Part shown: piece by piece, positions 17,439-26,778 of the stretch | How positions within the stretch are numbered: position 1 is the stretch's first letter | Layout: each line of letters opens with the position of its first letter | From: PZPK01 sp041590075 | GTDB lineage: Bacteria > Pseudomonadota > Gammaproteobacteria > Pseudomonadales > Oleiphilaceae | Direction: 5' to 3' | Assembly: GCA_041590075.1 (NCBI GenBank) | Contig: JBFHUL010000003.1 | Coordinates: forward strand, 13,393-77,392 | Length of the DNA: 64,000 bases | Notes under the pieces: model-generated | Seen by the model: only the letters and a program-made list of their open reading frames with translations | What the model was told of the DNA's origin: nothing | The model's database searches: none | Made by a program: the position numbers and the translations under genes

Positions 17439-19157
17439 ATGCGACTGCCAGAGTCCCGGATTTTTGCTCTCACCGCACTTTGTTGCGCCGCCCTCATGAC
17501 CGGATGCGCATCCGATAGTGATCCGGCACCCGCTGCTGCGAAGAGTTTTAACACGCTCAACATCCTCTATACCGAAAACGATCCCGGCAACAATGCGTTT
17601 CCCAGCAACGAGATTTACTACTACGTCGATAATCCAAACGCCCGTGCGAACAACAGCACTGTACTGCTAGCCGAATACGACAAAGGGCAAAACCTTGTTT
17701 TGACGCTGGATACGGATCTTGACCTTCAGGGCTATGAATACAGCCTGTTTGCCAGCGAAGGGCAGGTATACCTGCTTGATTACGACAAAGATCGTAACAA
17801 CACCCCCCGCGCCATCATTGAAACAGGTGGCGAAATCTGCGCTATTCACCCGATGCGCGTTATTTCTGAGCGGTCCACCGAAGAAGCCACCAATCTGGAA
17901 CCCATATACAGGGATTTGCCGGGCTTCTTCATTGAAGTCAACAGTACTGCAGGCTGTGTTGATCAAAACAATGTCGTGTACAAAGTGCAGTTCTCGCTTG
18001 AAGGCGACGCCGAGGATTCCGCGAGTTTTGTCGCGGTCGACTACTCATACATTCAAGGTGGACATGTCGTCGATTTCGGTTCAGGCGGCACCAACATTCA
18101 GGGTGAAAAGCAGGATCTGCGCACCACCTTTCTGGGGTATAACCACCATAACAACCTGCTGGTCTCTTACGACAGCGACTTCAATCCCGTGTGGTCAGCC
18201 AGCTTTCCTTCTCCCGCCTCAACGTTTGAAGTCACGCAGGCTAGCCGGAACCTGGTGGCCTTGCAGGCCGACGATGCCTTATACGTGCTCACCATCAACG
18301 AAATTTTTTCCGCTGGCCCCAGCGAAACCCCCGGCGATCAATCCGCCGAAATCCCCCCTGCCCGGGCAATCGCAGCCCTGTTAACGACGCCCTCTGAAGA
18401 CTTGGATTCAGCGATGTTATTGGGCGATAAAATCGTCAAGGGGCTGGACTATTTTCTGATCATTGACGGCTTTAACCTGCGCCAGATCAATACTGCAACA
18501 AGAAAGTTCGACCCGGTAAGCATTTCCCAGCCTTTAGGTTTAACCGATATCTCTGCCACACTGCGTAACGACGACAAGGTTCTTTTTATTGTTAAAACCA
18601 CAGGCTCCGGCCAACAGCTCAGCTATATCGACCTGGATGGAGGCAGCGAAAGCGCCAGCATCCTCAGCGCTACCCGCATCGAGACCTTCGTGACGCTGGA
18701 AGAAACCTATGCAAACAGCTACGACAGCACAAACGACCGCTATGATGCACACTGGATCGATAACAACCTGATCCACATACAGTTCACCAACAGCCAACTC
18801 GCGCGCGCGAGCGACCTGCGCATTCATGAACCCGTGCTGTACATACTGGGAAGCGAAACATCACCCACCACTAATGGCCTGATTCAACCAAGCCTGTACG
18901 AGTTTGACCCGGAACAAAGTGACGGGCGCAAGCGCCAAACAGTGGACGGAGTCTACGATACCGTTGCACTCGGCACATTGAGCAGCGATGTAGACGCAAT
19001 CAACGCGTTTACCATCCTGAATGACGAGTACGCACTGCTGTCCACGCGTGACCGCGCTGGCGATTCTGCCAACTATTTTGTGCATCCCGATGACACTGAT
19101 GCGCTACAACGCATGACACTCATCAACAGCCCCACCAAGGCAGATACGCATGATTAA
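17439..19157 (+). CDS. Predicted lipoprotein of unknown function (first of a tandem pair)
   Basis: 572 aa from the ATG at 17439 (AGGAA upstream); an open extension of 27 residues is ignored because the new start begins a clear lipoprotein signal with lipobox LMTG-C, Cys23. Residue +2 is Ala, so sorting to the outer membrane is expected. The mature protein is acidic, Asn/Asp-rich and predicted mainly beta-stranded, with alternating hydrophobic residues as in propeller-like proteins. Cys134 and Cys173 could form a disulfide. A similar arrangement of Cys, YKVxF and Gly-Tyr motifs occurs in the next gene, which suggests old duplication. I do not recognise a named family. Confidence 0.75.
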   Translation: MRLPESRIFALTALCCAALMTGCASDSDPAPAAAKSFNTLNILYTENDPGNNAFPSNEIYYYVDNPNARANNSTVLLAEYDKGQNLVLTLDTDLDLQGYEYSLFASEGQVYLLDYDKDRNNTPRAIIETGGEICAIHPMRVISERSTEEATNLEPIYRDLPGFFIEVNSTAGCVDQNNVVYKVQFSLEGDAEDSASFVAVDYSYIQGGHVVDFGSGGTNIQGEKQDLRTTFLGYNHHNNLLVSYDSDFNPVWSASFPSPASTFEVTQASRNLVALQADDALYVLTINEIFSAGPSETPGDQSAEIPPARAIAALLTTPSEDLDSAMLLGDKIVKGLDYFLIIDGFNLRQINTATRKFDPVSISQPLGLTDISATLRNDDKVLFIVKTTGSGQQLSYIDLDGGSESASILSATRIETFVTLEETYANSYDSTNDRYDAHWIDNNLIHIQFTNSQLARASDLRIHEPVLYILGSETSPTTNGLIQPSLYEFDPEQSDGRKRQTVDGVYDTVALGTLSSDVDAINAFTILNDEYALLSTRDRAGDSANYFVHPDDTDALQRMTLINSPTKADTHD

Positions 19158-21039
19158 AGTGCTATCAGGCAGGCTGATACCATATCTGTTCGTAATAACG
19201 CTGATCAGCGCCTGTAGCGACAGCGGAACCGAGGGCAGCTTTGAACCCCCTCCCATCATCGAACCGGTCACCCAACCTTTTTTTGCCGACGGTGCTTTGT
19301 ATGGCTTTTTCAACACGATCATTGATGAAGACACCGCCGAATACCAAACCGTAGAACTGCTAAGGCCAAGCTCGGGTATTATGGTCGCGCTCGATACCGA
19401 TCAGTCCACGGAAGCCGAGGGTGAGCCGAACGAAAAATTTCTGCAGCGCAGTGCTATTCCCGAGTACGTGGTGTACGCCGACGAAGCAATGCTTTACGCC
19501 TACGAGCTCGCCACACAACATACACATACTATTTTTGATTTCAGGGCTGAACGCCTGAAGAACGCCTCAATCATTTGCGACCTGCAGCCTTCCGTGCGTC
19601 TGGATGAAGAAAACCTCGAAGAAGATCGCATTGTCTTTGCCGACGAAGAAGCCGTATATGTTCGCGCCTCCACCACCAGCTGCAGCAGTACAGTCGCCAG
19701 TGATTACCTGCACTACAAGGTAACGTTTGTTGACGGTACCGAGTTCTACAGCATACGCGTCGAAGAAGAGACGGAAGACGAAGAAGGCGAAACCCAAACC
19801 AGCATTGAAACCAAACGCTTTCTGGAACTCGTCGGGCAACGCAAGCCAGTCGATCGTGCACTCATGTACGCGCGAGCCCCCATTGCCGATCTAACCAGAG
19901 ACCGCATTGGCTATCTCGGCTTTGATCCCGACACCTATACTTGGAAGTTTTATCGCTTAAATCTGGAAAATGGAAACGTACGCCTGGTTTGGACACTTAC
20001 CGATGCCGGCTTTGCGACACAGATTCCGTTTCTGACTCGCAGTGCCTTCCCGTCCTCAAACTTTTTCCCCGATAGGAGGCAGGCGAACTTCTCGCGCATC
20101 AGTGCCAATGCAATCGCCATGGCCTACGGGCAATCCATCATCAGGCTAGAGCTCGATCACCTTTTTGATGATGACCGCCACACAGAACGCACCAACAGTC
20201 TCGCAAATCCGGTGTACACCTTTGAGAGCACCGACCCCAACCTCACCTATGTAAAGTACGAATCAAACGGCACCTGGATTATTCGTGATGGCAATCGTAT
20301 TTTGAGTGTCGATGCAGCGGGATCACAACGATTACTGCGTGACCTTACCGCCGAAAGCCTGCAGGGACTGCAGGTCTTTACCACCCAAAGCAGCGTGGGT
20401 CTGGTGAAGGAATTCAGCGACAACAGCTATGCGGCCACATTGGTTGCCAAGTCGGAAGGACTGGAGAAAACCCTGATTCCACGCACCTCGCGGAGTTTTT
20501 TCCTGCGACCGGTAGGCACAAACAACCACATTTTTGTAGAACAGCGGGCAACACCCGGTGCGCCCAATATTACGGCGCGCTTTATTGACTCTGGCAAGGA
20601 TGAAATAGTGCCACCCTATGATCACAGCATTTGGAGCTTTTTTTACTCACTCAAAGGCCGCGAAACCTCCATTTTCTCGCCAACTGTAGCCACCGCACAA
20701 ACCACAGTATTTTCGCCACAAACAGCTGAACAGGTGCTTTTCGAACCCGACCTGCATACCTTCAAAACCAATTCCCCAATTGGACGCGACACGTTCATTG
20801 CCAACGTGCCCGACACCGTGGGCTACATCGATCAACTCTGGGAATACAACGAAGACTATGGTGTCGCGCGTATTGTTGATGGCCTCGAAAACCGCAACAG
20901 CTACAAGCTTTACTACTTTGATCCAATTGATTTCGAAAAACCACCCAGCGACGATACAGATGAGGATGAAGAAGAAGTAGTGCGCCTGCGAGTGATGCTG
21001 CCCATGTATGACTCAGAAAACCCTCCCCTCAGCGAATAA
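19150..21039 (+). CDS. Predicted lipoprotein of unknown function (second of a tandem pair)
   Basis: 629 aa. The start lies inside the end of the preceding gene (8-nt overlap), so the two are co-translated. Signal with lipobox LISA-C, Cys22, followed by Ser-Asp; a linker rich in Pro/Glu follows. Cys143 and Cys178 match in spacing (35 versus 39) and context (C-D-L-Q-P-S-V-R-L against C-A-I-H-P-M-R-V) the pair in the upstream lipoprotein, then YKVTF and a Gly-Tyr-rich strand. The C-terminus has an acidic run (about 600-610). Probably a cell-surface or periplasmic protein working with its neighbour; function unknown. Confidence 0.75.
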   Translation: MIKVLSGRLIPYLFVITLISACSDSGTEGSFEPPPIIEPVTQPFFADGALYGFFNTIIDEDTAEYQTVELLRPSSGIMVALDTDQSTEAEGEPNEKFLQRSAIPEYVVYADEAMLYAYELATQHTHTIFDFRAERLKNASIICDLQPSVRLDEENLEEDRIVFADEEAVYVRASTTSCSSTVASDYLHYKVTFVDGTEFYSIRVEEETEDEEGETQTSIETKRFLELVGQRKPVDRALMYARAPIADLTRDRIGYLGFDPDTYTWKFYRLNLENGNVRLVWTLTDAGFATQIPFLTRSAFPSSNFFPDRRQANFSRISANAIAMAYGQSIIRLELDHLFDDDRHTERTNSLANPVYTFESTDPNLTYVKYESNGTWIIRDGNRILSVDAAGSQRLLRDLTAESLQGLQVFTTQSSVGLVKEFSDNSYAATLVAKSEGLEKTLIPRTSRSFFLRPVGTNNHIFVEQRATPGAPNITARFIDSGKDEIVPPYDHSIWSFFYSLKGRETSIFSPTVATAQTTVFSPQTAEQVLFEPDLHTFKTNSPIGRDTFIANVPDTVGYIDQLWEYNEDYGVARIVDGLENRNSYKLYYFDPIDFEKPPSDDTDEDEEEVVRLRVMLPMYDSENPPLSE

Positions 21040-21055
21040 GCTGAATGCCCAGTCG

Positions 21056-21081
21056 CTTAGTCAACAACCCTTAGTCAACAA
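21056..21081. repeat. Tandem 14-bp duplication at the end of murB
   Basis: The 12-mer CTTAGTCAACAA occurs at 21056-21067 and again at 21070-21081, period 14. The second copy contains the murB stop codon; the first lies just downstream of it. It looks like a recent slippage duplication. No terminator hairpin is seen between the convergent genes here. Confidence 0.6.
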
Positions 21082-22072
21082 TCACGGGCTCGATTTCGAG
21101 CGCCACACCAAAGGCATTTTTAACCCGCTCAATGATGTGCACCGCTAACGCCAACAACTCTGCCTGCGTCGCGCCACCATAATTGGCCAATACCAGCGCC
21201 TGCTTTTCATGCACACCCACACGACCAAGACGCAAGCCCTTCATACCCAGGCGATCAATCAGCCAGCCTGCCGCAAGCTTGTAATGCTCGTCTGTCTGCG
21301 CGTAGGCGATCAGTTCCGGATAGTCAGTGAGTAGCCGCCTATAGGTTGGCGCATCCACCACAGGATTCTTAAAGAAACTGCCCGCATTAGGCACCTCATT
21401 AGGATCTGGCAACTTACTTTGACGCAGCGCTATGACGCGATCACGTACATCCCGCACGGCGAGCTCCGCATTGTCTGAAAGCTCCTGTAAACCGGCGTAA
21501 CTCAGCGAGAAAGGCTGAGCCCTGCAGAGCGCCAAGGCAACTTCCACAATAAAATAGCGTCCCGGCTGTTGTTTAAAGAGACTGTCCCGATACGCAAAAT
21601 TGCATTCGTCTGTATTCAAAGTGTGAATCGCCCCCGAATGGGTATCGAATACTCTCACCCAGCGCAGCACATCACAAAGCTCCACACCATAAGCGCCAAT
21701 ATTCTGAACGGGGGCCGCCCCTACCGTACCGGGAATCAGCGAAAGATTTTCAATGCCACGCAATTGCTGTGCGACGGTCTCGGCGACCAGGCTGTCCCAG
21801 TTTTTTCCGGCGGAAACCACCAGCAGGTCGCCTTCGGAGCTGGCCTCTGTGCGACAGTGGGATGCGGTATATTGCAGTACGGGGCGAGTGAGTTTAGCCG
21901 GCAAGATGACGTTACTGCCGCCCCCCAGAATGAGCGGATTCTCACGAAAAACCCCTTGTTCAAAACAGGCTTGCAGGTCTTGCGGATTCTCCAGGAGGTA
22001 AAAGCGCTCGGCAACACAAGGCAAACCAAAGGTGTTACTGGTGCGAAGATCCGCATTACGCCTGAACTGCAT
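21071..22072 (-). CDS. murB: UDP-N-acetylmuramate dehydrogenase MurB
   Basis: 333 aa. Reduces UDP-GlcNAc-enolpyruvate to UDP-MurNAc with NADPH and FAD in the cytoplasm, the second committed step of peptidoglycan synthesis. FAD-binding pattern GGGSNVILP, the segment NIGAYGVEL, the proton-donor serine in NAGSFFKNP and the C-terminal Glu in LEIEPVIVD are present; length and the inserted Tyr-loop region match the E. coli-type (type I) enzyme. The ATG shares one base with the stop of ptp (TAATG). Last gene of the exbB-murB operon. Confidence 0.95.
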   Translation of the reverse strand: MQFRRNADLRTSNTFGLPCVAERFYLLENPQDLQACFEQGVFRENPLILGGGSNVILPAKLTRPVLQYTASHCRTEASSEGDLLVVSAGKNWDSLVAETVAQQLRGIENLSLIPGTVGAAPVQNIGAYGVELCDVLRWVRVFDTHSGAIHTLNTDECNFAYRDSLFKQQPGRYFIVEVALALCRAQPFSLSYAGLQELSDNAELAVRDVRDRVIALRQSKLPDPNEVPNAGSFFKNPVVDAPTYRRLLTDYPELIAYAQTDEHYKLAAGWLIDRLGMKGLRLGRVGVHEKQALVLANYGGATQAELLALAVHIIERVKNAFGVALEIEPVIVD

Positions 22073-22542
22073 TATCGCCTCTGTTGCAGGAGTTGATCGC
22101 GTAAACCAAGACTGGCCGATTCGACCAAGTTGAACACATGCCTGAAACCTTCTTCCCCGCCATAGTAGGGATCGGGTACGTCAGTTTCAGGATGATCGGC
22201 GTAGCTGAGAAAAAGCCCCAACTTGTGCTGCAACGCCACCGGACAGTTTTCCTGCAGATCGCTCAGGTTCTGCTGATCCATGGCGAGTATCAAATCAAAG
22301 TCATGAAAATCGCTACCGGTCACCTGGCGCGCCCGCAAGCCTGAAATGTCCACACCTCGACGCAATGCTTCCTGCTGTGCTCTGCGATCCGGCGGCTTTC
22401 CCACATGCCATGCGCCCGTACCAGCCGAATCCACCCGCACACGACCAGCCAATGCGCTGTGATCAATGGTATGCTGAAAAACTCCGTGGGCGGTCGGCGA
22501 ACGGCAAATATTCCCCAAACAAACAAACAGCACGCTGGTCAT
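22072..22542 (-). CDS. Low-molecular-weight protein-tyrosine phosphatase
   Basis: 156 aa. The P-loop CLGNICRS (Cys8, Arg14) and the general-acid loop DPYYGG define the low-molecular-weight phosphatase family. Such enzymes often dephosphorylate tyrosine kinases that control capsule or exopolysaccharide, but no such kinase is in the window, and this genomic site between kdsB and murB is conserved in pseudomonads (PtpA-type). Overlaps kdsB by 4 nt and murB by 1 nt. Confidence 0.93.
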   Translation of the reverse strand: MTSVLFVCLGNICRSPTAHGVFQHTIDHSALAGRVRVDSAGTGAWHVGKPPDRRAQQEALRRGVDISGLRARQVTGSDFHDFDLILAMDQQNLSDLQENCPVALQHKLGLFLSYADHPETDVPDPYYGGEEGFRHVFNLVESASLGLRDQLLQQRR

Positions 22543-23312
22543 AAAGAGGACTGCCCTGAAAAATGCGCCTGCACACGCTGCAGATCTTCTTCCGTATCCA
22601 CACCTCCCGGCAACGCATGCAAGGCCAGGTCGACATGAATCGATTCGCCATTGGACATCACACGCAGCTGTTCCAGTCGTTCCACCTGCTCGGTCATACT
22701 TGGCGGCCAGTTCACAAAGCGCTTCAACAAGTCGACACGATAGGCGTACAAGCCAATATGCCGATAGTATTCTGCCTGTGAAGGCAAATGCGGCACCTTG
22801 CTGCCAAAGGCCTCACGCGCCCAGGGTATTGGCGCGCGACTGAAATAGCTGGCTTTTCCAAACCGGTCAAACACCACTTTTACAACGTTCGGGTTCATGA
22901 CCTGACGCACATCGTGGATACGCTCACACAGCGTGGCCACCCCTGCATCGGGGTGCTCATCAAGATTTTGAGCCACCTGATCGATCACCTCGGGGGGAAT
23001 CAGGGGCTCATCCCCTTGCACGTTGACCACGATCTCCTCGTCATCCAGTTCGAGTGCTTGCACCACCTCTTCCAGGCGATCGGTACCCGAGGGATGATCG
23101 GCAGACGTCATCACGATTTCCGCACCAAACTGCTCGCAAGCGGTCGCAATGCGCGCATCGTCCGTGGCAACAATGACGCGCGCCGCTGAGGCCTGCATGG
23201 CCTGTTCATAGACGCGCTGAATCATAGGTTTGCCCGCAATATCCAGCAAAGGCTTACCCGGCAAACGCGAGGACGCATAGCGGGCAGGAATGATGATCGT
23301 ATAGTCCAACAT
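22539..23312 (-). CDS. kdsB: 3-deoxy-manno-octulosonate cytidylyltransferase
   Basis: 257 aa. Activates Kdo with CTP to CMP-Kdo for lipid A-core assembly. The nucleotide-binding start IPARYASSRLPGKPL and the downstream NVQGDEPLI and FSRAPIPW segments are diagnostic. The start lies 10 nt after the ycaR stop and the stop overlaps the ptp start by 4 nt. No strong Shine-Dalgarno sequence is visible, so coupling to ycaR translation is likely. Confidence 0.95.
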   Translation of the reverse strand: MLDYTIIIPARYASSRLPGKPLLDIAGKPMIQRVYEQAMQASAARVIVATDDARIATACEQFGAEIVMTSADHPSGTDRLEEVVQALELDDEEIVVNVQGDEPLIPPEVIDQVAQNLDEHPDAGVATLCERIHDVRQVMNPNVVKVVFDRFGKASYFSRAPIPWAREAFGSKVPHLPSQAEYYRHIGLYAYRVDLLKRFVNWPPSMTEQVERLEQLRVMSNGESIHVDLALHALPGGVDTEEDLQRVQAHFSGQSSL

Positions 23313-23322
23313 GCCGCAACCG

Positions 23323-23505
23323 TTACTTGAGTTTTTCGTCGGTAGTCAGGGTGCGCGCTTCCGATTCCAGCATCACGGGAATATTGTCCCGTACCGGAAA
23401 CGCCAGCGCATCGGCCCGACAGATCAGTTCATTGCGCTCACGATCGTAGGTGAGCTCACCCTTACAGCAGGGGCAGGCCAATATGGCCAACAGTTTTTTA
23501 TCCAT
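23323..23505 (-). CDS. ycaR: Trm112/YcaR-family small protein
   Basis: 60 aa. The motif ACPCCKGEL near residue 10 and a later L-I-C-R segment form the zinc-ribbon-like core of Trm112 proteins, although bacterial members often lack part of the zinc site; here three Cys are present. It lies, as usual, between lpxK and kdsB. Eukaryotic Trm112 activates methyltransferases; the role of the bacterial version is not established. Start shares one base with the lpxK stop. Confidence 0.9.
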   Translation of the reverse strand: MDKKLLAILACPCCKGELTYDRERNELICRADALAFPVRDNIPVMLESEARTLTTDEKLK

Positions 23506-24551
23506 TAGTGATTCCCAAGATGTTGCCGCTGCGCGACGCGGTGCGCCAGCTGTTCCAATACAAACTCATAAAATGCGGGTTCAAGCTCTGCTGAAACCGG
23601 TAAAACCCAAACGCCGGGTGGTGCGAAAGCCCCACACTTTACCGCATCTTTTGCCGTCATGATAAGCGGCAGATCGTCGTCAAACTGCAGATCATCCGCA
23701 ACAAATTTGTGATGATCGGAAAAGGCGTGAGGAATCACCTCAAACCCCAGCGCCTCAAGCGCACGAAAAAAGCGCTGTGGATTACCAATACCTGCCAGAG
23801 CGTGAACCCGCTCAGGCGGGCGGGGTGGCCGCCCACTATTCTGCCCCTTCAAAGGCTCGAGAGATCCGACCTGCAAGACCATGGCAAACTGCCTGAGCGG
23901 TTCGTCAAAATCCGGAATGCGTATGCGGGCATCGCTATCACCACGGCTGTTAACCACCAGACAAGACACCCCCGATAAACGAGACAAGGGCTCCCGCAAG
24001 GGCCCCATGGGCAAGAGATGGCCATTTCCCCAGCCGCGCTCGCCGTCGACCACACAGATTTCCAGGTCTCGGGCCATACGGTAATGCTGCATGCCGTCGT
24101 CGGCGACCACAACGCCACACCCCTCTTGCTCCAAAGCCTTTATAGCGCGCGGACGATCACGACACACAATGATCGGACACGCAATCATCTGCGCCAACAT
24201 GCAGGGCTCGTCGCCTACGTCGGCGGCGGTGCTATGACGATCCACCCTGACAGGCTGATCATGCGCGACCCGTGCGCCATAACCACGACTGACAATACCG
24301 GGCCGATAACCCGCTTCCTGTAGATGATGAACAAGCGACGCTACGAGGGGGGATTTTCCCGTACCGCCCACGGTGAGATTGCCGACGACGATGACAGGAA
24401 TGGCTGACGACTGCACGGACAATACGCCGGAACGATAGCCGAGACGGCGGCCAGCAGTGATGAGTCGATAGAGCAAGGTGAGCGGCCACAGCAGATACAG
24501 GTACCAGGGCGCGCGCTGCCAGGCCTGAGTGACTCGCCCGGCAATACTCAT
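23505..24551 (-). CDS. lpxK: Tetraacyldisaccharide 4'-kinase LpxK
   Basis: 348 aa. Phosphorylates the 4' position of the lipid A disaccharide at the inner membrane. An N-terminal amphipathic/hydrophobic segment (WYLYLLWPLTLLYRLI) anchors it, and the P-loop VGGTGKSP follows in VIVVGNLTVGGTGKSP. Later DDGMQH is the conserved catalytic segment. Shares one base with both neighbours (msbA stop/start and ycaR). Confidence 0.95.
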   Translation of the reverse strand: MSIAGRVTQAWQRAPWYLYLLWPLTLLYRLITAGRRLGYRSGVLSVQSSAIPVIVVGNLTVGGTGKSPLVASLVHHLQEAGYRPGIVSRGYGARVAHDQPVRVDRHSTAADVGDEPCMLAQMIACPIIVCRDRPRAIKALEQEGCGVVVADDGMQHYRMARDLEICVVDGERGWGNGHLLPMGPLREPLSRLSGVSCLVVNSRGDSDARIRIPDFDEPLRQFAMVLQVGSLEPLKGQNSGRPPRPPERVHALAGIGNPQRFFRALEALGFEVIPHAFSDHHKFVADDLQFDDDLPLIMTAKDAVKCGAFAPPGVWVLPVSAELEPAFYEFVLEQLAHRVAQRQHLGNH

Positions 24552-26332
24552 TAGCCCAAAGACTCCTCACCTTGCGACTGGCTCAATTTGTACAGCTTTG
24601 CGTATTCCCCCTCGCGCGCCAACAACTCAGCATGCGAACCCTGTTCAACAATCTGACCTTCGTCCATCACAACAATGCGATCGGCGTTCTCAACAGTAGA
24701 CAGGCGGTGGGCAATCACAAGCGTGGTGCGACCTTCCATGAGGCGCTCCAGCTCCTGTTGAATCAACTTTTCCGATTCATTATCGAGTGCCGAGGTCGCC
24801 TCATCCAGAATCAACAGCGGCGCATCCTTAAGCAATGCTCTGGCTATGGCGATGCGCTGCCGTTGCCCACCCGACAGAGATATACCGTTATCCCCTACGA
24901 TTGTTTCGAAGCTGTTATCTTTCGCCTGAATGAACTCCAGCGCATTGGCCTTGCCGGCCACAGACTCAAGCTCCTCCAGACCGGCACCTTCAAGACGACC
25001 GTAAGCAATATTCTTGGCAACCGTATCGTTGAAGAGCGTTACATGCTGTGTCACCAGCGCGATATGATCCCGCAATGAGCGCAGGGTATAGGCATTCAGG
25101 GGCTGTCCATCCAGACGAATTTCCCCTTCCGTCACTTCATAGAACCGGGGAATCAGGTTGGCCATGGTGGATTTACCACTGCCCGAGCGACCAACCAGAG
25201 CCACGGTTTCGCCCGGTTGAATCGTGAGATTGATATTCTTGAGCACCTTCCGCTCACTGCCCTGATAAGCAAAACTCACGCGATCAAATACCAGTTCACC
25301 TTTCACATCTTTGGCTTCAAGATGACCACTATCCGCCTCGGGCGGCGCATCCATCACTCGAAATAAATCACGCGCGGCGGCAACACCGCGCTGAATCTTT
25401 TCATTCACCTGCGTCAATTGGCGGATGGGCTTTGCCATCGTGGATGCGGCAGCAATAATGACCACAAAACTACCCGCAGTCATGTCACCCCGCACCTCTG
25501 GCGCCAGCGCGAGCCAGACCAGAACAGCAATGGCAAGAGCAACCAGCAACTGGATAATCGGCGTTGAAATGGTTTTGGTCATTTCCATTTTCAGACTTTG
25601 CCGGAGATTGTAGCGACTGGCATCTTCGAAGCGACGCTGCTCGTATTCCTCACCACCAAAGATGCGCACCACGCGAAAACCAGTCACCACCTCAGAGGTC
25701 ACATGAGTAACGTCGCCAACCGAGCTCATAATCCGCTTGCTGAGTTTGCGAAAGCGTTTGCTCACGTAACGCACAGTGAGACCAATAAAAGGACCGAGAC
25801 AGAAGAATATAAGTGTGAGCTTCCAGTTGGAGGTGAACATCACGATCATGAGGCCCACAACAGTCAGCCCCTCCCGCACGATCACAGTCACCGCATCGGT
25901 CGCCGCCGAAGAGACTTGCTCCACATTGTAGGTGATACGCGAAATCAGATGCCCGGAGGAGTTGGAATCAAAAAACTGACTGGGTAAGCGCAGGTAACGG
26001 TCAAAAATCTGGGTACGAATTTTATGGACAATATTGCGCCCCACATAGGCAATAAAGTAACTACCCAGAAACCCCCCCACTCCGCGCAAAGCAAACAAAC
26101 CGAGAATGAGCGCAGGCAGAAGAATACGACTCTCTTCGGTAGGGTTTTCGACGGTTTCAATGACAAACTCGAGGGCTTTTGCCATCATCGCACTGGCGCC
26201 GGCGTAGATGGCATTACCAATAATACTGAGTATGAAAAACCACTTGAGCGGCTTGATATACACTAGCAACCGGCGATAGAGATCCCAATTTGAATCGTCC
26301 AGCTCCGGCAGTAAATCCGCGCCTTGTTTCAT
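24551..26332 (-). CDS. msbA: Lipid A exporter MsbA
   Basis: 593 aa. Six membrane helices in residues about 25-320, then an ATPase domain with Walker A GRSGSGKST, signature LSGGQRQR, Walker B ILDEATSALD and switch His in IAHRLST. It flips core-lipid A from the inner to the outer leaflet of the inner membrane. The direct neighbourhood with lpxK makes MsbA far more likely than a drug exporter. A 1-nt overlap links it to lpxK; exbD ends 23 nt upstream. Confidence 0.93.
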   Translation of the reverse strand: MKQGADLLPELDDSNWDLYRRLLVYIKPLKWFFILSIIGNAIYAGASAMMAKALEFVIETVENPTEESRILLPALILGLFALRGVGGFLGSYFIAYVGRNIVHKIRTQIFDRYLRLPSQFFDSNSSGHLISRITYNVEQVSSAATDAVTVIVREGLTVVGLMIVMFTSNWKLTLIFFCLGPFIGLTVRYVSKRFRKLSKRIMSSVGDVTHVTSEVVTGFRVVRIFGGEEYEQRRFEDASRYNLRQSLKMEMTKTISTPIIQLLVALAIAVLVWLALAPEVRGDMTAGSFVVIIAAASTMAKPIRQLTQVNEKIQRGVAAARDLFRVMDAPPEADSGHLEAKDVKGELVFDRVSFAYQGSERKVLKNINLTIQPGETVALVGRSGSGKSTMANLIPRFYEVTEGEIRLDGQPLNAYTLRSLRDHIALVTQHVTLFNDTVAKNIAYGRLEGAGLEELESVAGKANALEFIQAKDNSFETIVGDNGISLSGGQRQRIAIARALLKDAPLLILDEATSALDNESEKLIQQELERLMEGRTTLVIAHRLSTVENADRIVVMDEGQIVEQGSHAELLAREGEYAKLYKLSQSQGEESLG

Positions 26333-26355
26333 AACATTCTCTCGTTAACGACCAG

Positions 26356-26778
26356 CTATTCGGCCGCTGCACTGCGCTGCGTAGTGATACTTAATTGCAC
26401 AAAGCCGAGTTGACCGGCCACATCCATCACACGCACTACAAACTCATGCGCTGTTTTGGCATCGGCAGTAATAATGAAAGGCACTTTGCTGTCACCGTTG
26501 GAGAGCTTCTGAATGGCTTTTTTAAGCGTCTCTTCCTGATTATTCACCAGTGGGCGTTCGTTCACTGAAAACTCACCCTGCGCATTGATCACCACCTCAA
26601 TTTCATCTACCACGGGCTTGGACGGCTCACCGCTCGATTGCGGCAAATCAATTTCAAGATGACTCTCTTTGGTAAAAGTGGTTGAGACCATGAAGAAGAT
26701 CAACAGCAAAAACACCACATCAATCAGCGGTGTGAGGTTGACCGAAACCTCTTCTCCGGCTTGGCGTTTGAATTTCAA
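26356..26778 (-). CDS. exbD: Biopolymer transport protein ExbD
   Basis: 140 aa. One N-terminal membrane helix with the proton-carrying Asp20 in PLIDVVFLLLIFF, then a periplasmic domain. Works with ExbB to use proton motive force, normally to energise TonB; no TonB is in the window. The gene position before msbA-lpxK is the conserved 'ExbD2' site in pseudomonads, whose task may be tied to envelope biogenesis. Overlaps exbB by 4 nt. Confidence 0.93.
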   Translation of the reverse strand: MKFKRQAGEEVSVNLTPLIDVVFLLLIFFMVSTTFTKESHLEIDLPQSSGEPSKPVVDEIEVVINAQGEFSVNERPLVNNQEETLKKAIQKLSNGDSKVPFIITADAKTAHEFVVRVMDVAGQLGFVQLSITTQRSAAAE

